Assembly: GCA_019242465.1 (NCBI GenBank)
Contig: JAFAVL010000823.1
Coordinates: forward strand, 1-11,349
Source of the DNA: Chroococcidiopsidaceae cyanobacterium CP_BM_RX_35
GTDB taxonomy: Bacteria > Cyanobacteriota > Cyanobacteriia > Cyanobacteriales > Chroococcidiopsidaceae
DNA length: 11,349 bases
Direction: 5' to 3'
Shown: positions 5,860 to 11,349 of the stretch, piece by piece
Numbering within the stretch: position 1 is the stretch's first letter
Layout: every line of letters begins with the position of its first letter
Translations under genes and position numbers: made by a program
The notes under the pieces: generated by a model
The model's database searches: none
Told to the model about the DNA's origin: nothing
The model's input: the letters and a program-made list of their open reading frames with translations, nothing else

Positions 5860-7983
5860 ATGGCTCATCACTCTCTAGAGCAGGCGCTTAAACATTATTT
5901 TGGCTACGATGCCTTCCGCCCCGGACAGCAGCAAATTGTTGAACAAGCGCTTCAGAATCAAGATCAGTTGGTTGTCATGCCGACTGGTGGGGGTAAGTCT
6001 TTGTGTTTTCAGCTGCCAGCATTGCTGCAACCAGGGTTAACGGTGGTAGTGTCGCCGCTGATCGCCTTGATGCAAGACCAGGTAGAAGCACTGCGAGATA
6101 ATGGGATTGGGGCAACATTTCTCAATAGTAGTCTTAACGCTAGAGCGGTGCGCGATCGCGAACAAAGAATTCTGGAGCGCAAAATCAAGCTGCTCTACGT
6201 TGCTCCAGAACGCTTACTAAGTGAAAGATTTCTACCATTTTTAGATCTTGTCAAGGAAAAAATCGGCGTTTCTGCTTTCGCAATTGATGAAGCTCACTGC
6301 GTTTCCGAGTGGGGACACGACTTTCGCCCAGAGTATCGCCAATTGCGCTCCTTGCGCCAACGCTACCCAAATGTCCCCACAATAGCACTGACCGCCACAG
6401 CGACAGATCGGGTTCGGCAAGACATTATTCAACAACTAGCTCTGGCACAACCCAGTGTACATATTGCCAGCTTCAACCGCCCCAACCTTTACTACGAAGT
6501 TCAGCCTAAGCAGAAACAGAGCTACAAACAACTGCTACAACTCATCCAACAGACAGAAGGTTCAGGCATTGTCTATTGCCTTAGTCGTCGTAAGGTCGAT
6601 GAAGTCACCTCTAAACTGAAACAAGACAGTATTGCTGCGCTACCGTACCATGCGGGATTGAGAGATGCAGAACGAGTGGAAAATCAAACCCGCTTCATCC
6701 GTGACGATGTGCAAGTGATGGTGGCAACGATTGCCTTTGGCATGGGCATTAATAAACCAGACGTGCGGTTCGTGATTCACTACGACTTACCCCGCACACT
6801 GGAAAGCTATTACCAGGAATCCGGGCGAGCAGGACGGGATGGGGAACCAGCTCGTTGTACGCTCCTATTCAGCTACGGCGATATTAAGACGATAGAGTAT
6901 TTAATTGACCAAAAATCTGACCCTAAAGAACAGCGGATAGCGCGACAACAACTGCGGCAGGTGCTCGACTATGCTGAAGGCACAGACTGCCGTCGCGCCA
7001 TCGTACTAGGCTATTTCGGGGAACGACTTGAGGGTAATTGTGGTAACTGTGACAACTGCCTCTATCCCCAACCACTGCATGATTGGACGCTAGAGGCGAT
7101 GAAGTTTCTTTCCTGTGTAGCGCGCTGTAAAGAACGGTTTGGGATGAACCACATCATCGAGGTATTGCGCGGCTCGAAAAATCAGAGAATTTTGCAGTAC
7201 AGGCACCACAATCTTTCCACTCATGGTATTGGTCAGGATAAGAGTGCCGAGGAATGGCGACTCTTGGGGCGATCGCTCTTACATCAAGGTTTAGTTGCTC
7301 AAACTAGCGATGGTTATCCTGTTTTGAAGCTTAATGCCCTAAGTTGGGAAGTCATGCGACGGCAGCGTTCTGTCTATATTGCCGTCCCGACTGCACCAAA
7401 GCCAGTAGTGGAAGACAAGCAAGATATTAGGGCAGAAGATGCAGAGATGTTATTTCAGAAATTACGCAGCTTACGTAAACAGATAGCTGATCAGCAGTCT
7501 GTCCCTCCCTATGTAGTTTTTGCCGATTCCAGTTTGAAGCAGATGGCGAATGTGCGACCCCAAACCCTAGAGGACTTTGGCAAAATTCCGGGAGTAGGCA
7601 GCCATAAATTAGCCCAGTATGGCTCTCAGTTCGTTAACGAGATCGAGGCTTATTGCCGAGAACACAACTCACCTCGCCTCTCAGATACTCTGTCTCTAAC
7701 TCTAGAGTTATATCAGCAAGGTTGGAATGTGGAGGAAATTGCCCAAAAGCGCCAACTAAACCCCACCACAATTACGGGGCATTTGGCTCAGTTGATTGAG
7801 CGAAATCAGCCAGTGGATTTAGACCGACTAGTGGCTTCAGGACGACAACAGCCAATTTTGCAAGCGATCCAAGCTGTTGGTTTTAACTCGCTCAAAAGTA
7901 TTTACGAACATTTGGGACAAAGCTACAGTTATGACGAGATTCGCTTAGTAGTGGCATGCTGGCAACGAGAGAATCAGGGTTGA
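5860..7983 (+). CDS. recQ: ATP-dependent DNA helicase RecQ
   Basis: A 707-residue superfamily 2 helicase that unwinds DNA 3' to 5' in recombination and replication-fork repair. Visible in order: motif 0 (YDAFRPGQQQIVE, about 16-28), Walker A PTGGGKS (41-47), DEAH box at 143-146, the aromatic-rich loop (CVSEWGHDFRPEY) and ALTATAT (motif III). The second RecA lobe follows, with GIVYCLSRRKVDE, ATIAFGMGINKPDVRFVIHY and QESGRAGRDG. The RQC zinc site is complete: C377, C394, C397 and C400. An HRDC domain spans about 525-605 with GIPGVGSHK-like KIPGVGSHKLAQYG. The C-terminal ~100 residues (LYQQGWNVEEIAQKRQLNPT onward) are an HTH_40-type helix-turn-helix, an addition seen in many bacterial RecQ proteins but not in E. 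coli's. ATG 5860 fits the family N-terminus; no Shine-Dalgarno is evident. Two HIP1 octamers lie inside. Confidence 0.97.
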   Translation: MAHHSLEQALKHYFGYDAFRPGQQQIVEQALQNQDQLVVMPTGGGKSLCFQLPALLQPGLTVVVSPLIALMQDQVEALRDNGIGATFLNSSLNARAVRDREQRILERKIKLLYVAPERLLSERFLPFLDLVKEKIGVSAFAIDEAHCVSEWGHDFRPEYRQLRSLRQRYPNVPTIALTATATDRVRQDIIQQLALAQPSVHIASFNRPNLYYEVQPKQKQSYKQLLQLIQQTEGSGIVYCLSRRKVDEVTSKLKQDSIAALPYHAGLRDAERVENQTRFIRDDVQVMVATIAFGMGINKPDVRFVIHYDLPRTLESYYQESGRAGRDGEPARCTLLFSYGDIKTIEYLIDQKSDPKEQRIARQQLRQVLDYAEGTDCRRAIVLGYFGERLEGNCGNCDNCLYPQPLHDWTLEAMKFLSCVARCKERFGMNHIIEVLRGSKNQRILQYRHHNLSTHGIGQDKSAEEWRLLGRSLLHQGLVAQTSDGYPVLKLNALSWEVMRRQRSVYIAVPTAPKPVVEDKQDIRAEDAEMLFQKLRSLRKQIADQQSVPPYVVFADSSLKQMANVRPQTLEDFGKIPGVGSHKLAQYGSQFVNEIEAYCREHNSPRLSDTLSLTLELYQQGWNVEEIAQKRQLNPTTITGHLAQLIERNQPVDLDRLVASGRQQPILQAIQAVGFNSLKSIYEHLGQSYSYDEIRLVVACWQRENQG

Positions 7984-8007
7984 GAGTTATTCCTGCTAAA
8001 ACTCAAC
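7979..8007. terminator. Hairpin between convergent recQ and kinase genes
   Basis: GTTGAG (7979-7984) pairs with CTCAAC (8002-8007) around the recQ stop codon, within the 40-nt gap between convergent genes. The stem is only 6 bp and lacks a proper T-tract on either side, so a bidirectional terminator role is a modest inference from position. Confidence 0.3.
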
Positions 8008-8023
8008 ACTCATACTTTTGTCT

Positions 8024-10807
8024 CTACACAGCTAATTGAACTTTGAGCACCTCTCTAATGGTTCTCAATAATTCCTGCCCTGTGTAAGGCTTAGATAAAA
8101 ATCTTTTAACACCAGTGCCCATAGCGACACTCGTTTTATCACTTAACATAAGTCCGCTAACAGTAATAATTGAGACGAGTGGATTGATTCTCTGCAATAC
8201 ACAAATAGCTGTTGGTCCATCCATATCCGGCATCATTGTATCCATTAACACAGCATCTATTTTATTATGATGCTGAGCATACAGTGCAATAGCTTCAATT
8301 CCATTACTGGCTACAATTACATTGTAATTTTGGGTTTCCAACAATGCTTTGGTCGTGTCTCGAATAGCAGCTTCATCATCTACAATTAAAATCAATTCTC
8401 CATTTCCTCTAGGCAGTTTTATATCTTCTAACTGTAGTGTTTCTGTTGCCGATGCTGCTGGCAAAAACACCTTAAATTGGCTACCTTTCCTAATCTGACT
8501 GAAAACATTGATAAAACCGCCGTGGCTTTTAATGATACCAAGCACAGTTGGAAGACCTAGCCCTGTACCTTTGCCTACCTCTTTGGTCGTGAAAAATGGC
8601 TCAAAAATCCTCTCCAGGATTCCAGGTGGAATGCCCATTCCTGTATCTGTAACAGTGATGACAATATAGGGACCAACTTGGGCGTCTAGATGCATCTGAG
8701 AGTAGTTTTCATCAACAAACAGGTTTTCAGCATAAATTCTCAACGTCCCACCATCTAACATCGCATCGCGAGCGTTAACGACTAAGTTCATCAGCACCTG
8801 ATGCAATTGAGTAGCATCTCCAGAGACAGTCCAAAGGTCAGACGATATATCCGTATAAATTTCGATTGTCTTGGGAAATGTCTGTTTAGCAATCTGCTGG
8901 ATTTCCAAAAGTAGGTGCCTAACTTGCACAATTGTGCGCTCGCCTTCCATCCCTCGCGCAAACGACAGCACTTGCTTGACTAAATTAGCTCCACGTTTTG
9001 CACTCACCTCTAGTTCCTTAAGCAGTACTTGGCTCTTCTCATCAAGGATTTTTTCCCGCAACATTTCAGCAATCATCAAAACTGGTCCCAGTACATTGTT
9101 TAGGTCGTGGGCAATGCCGCTAGCGAGGGTGCCGATGCTCTCTAGTCGCTGGGTGCGGAGAAACTGCGATTCGAGTTTTTTCTTTTCGGTGATGTCAGTG
9201 TTAACAACAAGGATAGATTTTGGTTGCCCTGCTTCATCTCGTACTAGTGTCCAACGGCTTTCGACCAAGATTTCCTTATCAGATTTGGTCACTTGATGCA
9301 GCTCACCTTGCCACCCGCCAGTTGCAATGACGGTTTTCTTTACCTGTTCGAGTTGAGGTAGAGTATCCGCAGCCAAAAGCTCACGAGCACTCATCACCAA
9401 GGCTTCGGCTGCCAGCCAGCCATATATCTGCTCGGCAGCTTGATTCCAAAATAAGATGCGGTCGTCTAGCGTGCGAACGAAAATTGCATCTGTAGTAATA
9501 TCAAGCAACGCCGCCTGTTCGCGAATTTTCGCCTCTGACCGTTTGCGCTCGCTCAATTCAGTTTGTACCTGCTGATAAAGTTCAGATTGCTGAATCGCGA
9601 TCGCCACCTGTGTTGCCAATTGCTTGAGCAGGGAAATCTCCAACTGCTGCCACTGCCGTGGTGCCGAACATTGGTTCGCAACTAGCAATCCCCATAATTG
9701 CTCTCCTTGCAAAATCGGTACTACCAGGCTGCCCCTAACCTGAAGCCGAGTTAGTAAATCAAGGTGACACTTAGATAAACCTGCTGCGTAGATATCTGCT
9801 GTGGCTTGAATTCGACCCTGATGGTAAAGCTCGCGGCAAGCTGCTGCTCCAAAAAAGGAGTCTTTGATTTTTGTTCCTAGGATAGAGGACCAACCAGGCT
9901 CTACAGACTCTACTGCCACAAAGCCGCTCCAGTCTGGTTCAAAGCGATAAATGAAAACCCGTTCAGACTGAAGAAACTGCCGGACTTCAGACACTGTGGT
10001 ACTAAGAATCTTTTCCAAATTCAACGAGCCGCGGATACGTTGGGCAATCTCCGCCACGAGTTGCTCCCGCTCAGTTTGCTGTCGCAGTAGCAACTCATTT
10101 TGCCGCCGCTCGGCAAGCTCAGCTAGTTGTTCAGCCCGGCTCTGACATTCACGCTTGACTCTCGTCTGGTAGTTGTGAAAGAAGTCAGCCAAACCAGGCT
10201 CTTCCTCCAGTAAAGCAGTAAGATGAGCCTGAACGCGCTTGTCTGCTTCATACGCAATTTCGGGATGGGCTTCCATCCAGATATGGCATGTCTTGACATA
10301 TGCGATAAAAGTAACCAAATGCTGGTAGTTTACAGGTCCTAAAATCCGGCGCAGCTCATTCTGAAAAGATTCTGTCTGACTTTGTAAGGCAATAAATATT
10401 GAACAGTAAAGGAGACTCTCTTCTAATTTTGAGTTTGATTCTGGCCATGGGTTGAGAATATCTGGCTGCGCTGCCAGCAACTTGATATGCCGATCGACAT
10501 CTGTTGTGGTTAGTGGGGGGGTTTCAAGTAACTCTAGCACCTCCCTCGCCTTCAGCCCCAAAGGGCGTAAAGTACAGCTATGACAAATCATGCAGTAGGG
10601 AACTGCACAGAAGCGAGAGAGATAAGCAGAAAGTTTTTCCTTAAATAAAGCCGGAAGTGGATTATTTATGTATGTAGAAAGTGTCTGTTGCCATAGATTT
10701 TCTAATACCTGTGGAGTTTGTTCTGCTGGTTCAAAAAAAGGTGGTAGGAAACCAAACCTCACTATAATTTCTGTCTTGATTTGTTCGCTAGTTCTTTCTA
10801 AATTCAT
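8024..10807 (-). CDS. Hybrid histidine kinase: AhpD-like, GAF, PAS, HisKA, HATPase, receiver
   Basis: A 927-residue cytoplasmic sensor kinase with no membrane segment. Residues 1-205 resemble a complete AhpD/carboxymuconolactone-decarboxylase-like protein: E57, then C67, C72 and C75 in [11 protein letters not shown], and a second helical half around 128-190. A charged coiled coil (217-250) leads to a GAF domain (255-410) with C347-H348 in [11 protein letters not shown] followed by [11 protein letters not shown] and [11 protein letters not shown], a pattern of cyanobacteriochrome-type GAFs. The DXCF position reads DSFF. A PAS domain (about 430-540, ending [11 protein letters not shown]) precedes the H-box [10 protein letters not shown] with phospho-His H567. 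N-box ([11 protein letters not shown]), G1 (DTGMGIP), F (FEPFFTTKE) and G2 (GTGLGL) are intact. The C-terminal receiver has D810/D811, phospho-acceptor D856 and K906. A lone receiver gene sits 62 nt upstream, probably in the same operon. The signal is not known; redox and light are inferred options. Confidence 0.93.
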   Translation of the reverse strand: MNLERTSEQIKTEIIVRFGFLPPFFEPAEQTPQVLENLWQQTLSTYINNPLPALFKEKLSAYLSRFCAVPYCMICHSCTLRPLGLKAREVLELLETPPLTTTDVDRHIKLLAAQPDILNPWPESNSKLEESLLYCSIFIALQSQTESFQNELRRILGPVNYQHLVTFIAYVKTCHIWMEAHPEIAYEADKRVQAHLTALLEEEPGLADFFHNYQTRVKRECQSRAEQLAELAERRQNELLLRQQTEREQLVAEIAQRIRGSLNLEKILSTTVSEVRQFLQSERVFIYRFEPDWSGFVAVESVEPGWSSILGTKIKDSFFGAAACRELYHQGRIQATADIYAAGLSKCHLDLLTRLQVRGSLVVPILQGEQLWGLLVANQCSAPRQWQQLEISLLKQLATQVAIAIQQSELYQQVQTELSERKRSEAKIREQAALLDITTDAIFVRTLDDRILFWNQAAEQIYGWLAAEALVMSARELLAADTLPQLEQVKKTVIATGGWQGELHQVTKSDKEILVESRWTLVRDEAGQPKSILVVNTDITEKKKLESQFLRTQRLESIGTLASGIAHDLNNVLGPVLMIAEMLREKILDEKSQVLLKELEVSAKRGANLVKQVLSFARGMEGERTIVQVRHLLLEIQQIAKQTFPKTIEIYTDISSDLWTVSGDATQLHQVLMNLVVNARDAMLDGGTLRIYAENLFVDENYSQMHLDAQVGPYIVITVTDTGMGIPPGILERIFEPFFTTKEVGKGTGLGLPTVLGIIKSHGGFINVFSQIRKGSQFKVFLPAASATETLQLEDIKLPRGNGELILIVDDEAAIRDTTKALLETQNYNVIVASNGIEAIALYAQHHNKIDAVLMDTMMPDMDGPTAICVLQRINPLVSIITVSGLMLSDKTSVAMGTGVKRFLSKPYTGQELLRTIREVLKVQLAV

Positions 10808-10869
10808 AATGAATATAAGTTAAGTTTCTTGTAAGATTAATGAAATTAAGTCTGCTATTGTTTCTATCC

Positions 10870-11229
10870 TTAAGGCAACAAAGAATAAATTAAGGGCAGC
10901 AATTTCATACCAAATTCTGATTTAGAAATTAAGCCATCTGCTCCTACTGCCTCAGCTGCAGCGCGATATTCAGCGCTATCGTTCAGTGTCAAAATGACAA
11001 CGTATGGTGCGTTTGGCTGTTTTTTAATCCAACTTGTTGCCTCCAAACCGTTCATCTCAGGCATTGCTAGATCCATTAAGACTAAATCTGGATACAGTTG
11101 TGGAATTTGCTCTAGTGCCTCCCTGCCTGAGAGAAGCTGCCCAACAATCTTCAGTTGCGCTTCCTCTGACAAGAAGCGTGTAGCCGATTCGAGAAAAGCA
11201 AGATTATCGTCCACCAAGAGAATGCGCAT
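10870..11229 (-). CDS. Stand-alone response regulator receiver (CheY-like)
   Basis: A 119-residue single receiver domain. The acidic pocket D7/D8 (LLVDDN), phospho-acceptor D53 (LVLMDLAMPEMNG), T81 (VILTLND) and K103 (LISKSE) are all in place, so it should accept a phosphoryl group. The sequence style is that of NarL/FixJ-family receivers (AEYRAAAEAVGADGLISKSE), but the protein ends directly after the receiver, without the LuxR-type DNA-binding domain. It is therefore either a CheY-like relay protein or a receiver that lost its output domain. It precedes the hybrid kinase by 62 nt on the same strand, so the kinase (its HisKA or its own receiver) is the natural phosphate donor. ATG 11229 has an AGGGG-like sequence about 13 nt upstream, and a hairpin lies in the leader. 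Confidence 0.93.
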   Translation of the reverse strand: MRILLVDDNLAFLESATRFLSEEAQLKIVGQLLSGREALEQIPQLYPDLVLMDLAMPEMNGLEATSWIKKQPNAPYVVILTLNDSAEYRAAAEAVGADGLISKSEFGMKLLPLIYSLLP

Positions 11230-11242
11230 AATTGGTAAGCCC

Positions 11243-11264
11243 CTAGCAAGGAGAAGATTGCTAG
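11243..11264 (-). promoter_or_regulatory. Hairpin in the leader of the receiver-kinase operon
   Basis: CTAGCAA (11243-11249) and TTGCTAG (11258-11264) form a perfect 7-bp stem with an 8-nt loop, 14 nt upstream of the receiver gene start codon. On the minus-strand mRNA it would sit next to the presumed ribosome site (AGGGG at 11239-11243). It could modulate translation or be an operator; neither is shown. Confidence 0.3.
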
Positions 11265-11349
11265 AGTAGGTTGCTGCTAACTGTGTTTCCTTAATCCAAG
11301 TTAAGCGACCCTAGTTGAAAACCCAATCAGGAAAACCCTGAGATCTGAT

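Noticed and set aside
8871..9296. Plus-strand 141-codon ORF inside the kinase gene.
   Set aside because: It is antisense to the conserved HisKA/HATPase region and has a low-complexity Ser-rich translation typical of a shadow frame.
10580..10596. C72-M-I-C75-H76 of the kinase as a c-type haem CXXCH motif.
   Set aside because: The protein has no signal peptide or membrane segment, and the surroundings fit the AhpD/CMD fold better.
11327..11341. Short hairpin TCAGG/CCTGA at the right edge.
   Set aside because: A 5-bp stem at the window end without context cannot be given a role.

Overview
The window looks like chromosomal DNA of a cyanobacterium. The octamer GCGATCGC (HIP1) occurs five times (4317, 4709, 6152, 7269, 9597) against roughly 0.2 expected by chance. 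The protein repertoire agrees: a DUF4112 protein, a GAF-PAS hybrid histidine kinase of cyanobacterial style, and a RecQ with an extra C-terminal helix-turn-helix. Genus is not decidable from sequence alone.

Positions 1-1460 are a mobile-element-scarred segment. It opens with the 3' end of a group II intron (domains V and VI, about 55-130). A two-gene cassette of the DUF433 antitoxin / DUF5615 PIN-like toxin type follows. The toxin's last codons run into the decayed 3' end of an IS1-family transposase gene. Next comes a 237-bp element (1145-1381) with perfect 16-bp terminal inverted repeats and a perfect 10-bp target duplication, which is a MITE or a gutted insertion sequence.

Positions 1461-3262 hold a GC-rich, probably imported metallo-beta-lactamase-fold hydrolase, a small DUF4112 membrane-associated protein, and the last ~58 codons of a PstS-like phosphate-binding protein (pseudogene). 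Positions 3312-4966 are a compact unit: a good sigma-70-type promoter, an aldo/keto reductase and, 12 nt later, a TetR-family regulator. A SAM-dependent methyltransferase gene broken by one frameshift (5093-5751) follows. Then comes recQ (5860-7983), with a sequence resembling the cyanobacterial LexA box upstream.

The right end, on the minus strand and convergent with recQ, is a two-component module. A stand-alone receiver protein (10870-11229) is followed 62 nt later by a 927-residue hybrid histidine kinase (8024-10807). The kinase is the most interesting gene. Its first ~205 residues look like a whole AhpD/carboxymuconolactone-decarboxylase-like protein with a CxxC pair. This is fused to a GAF domain carrying the Cys-His motif found at the bilin site of cyanobacteriochromes, then PAS, HisKA, HATPase and receiver domains. 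This suggests a sensor combining redox and possibly light input.
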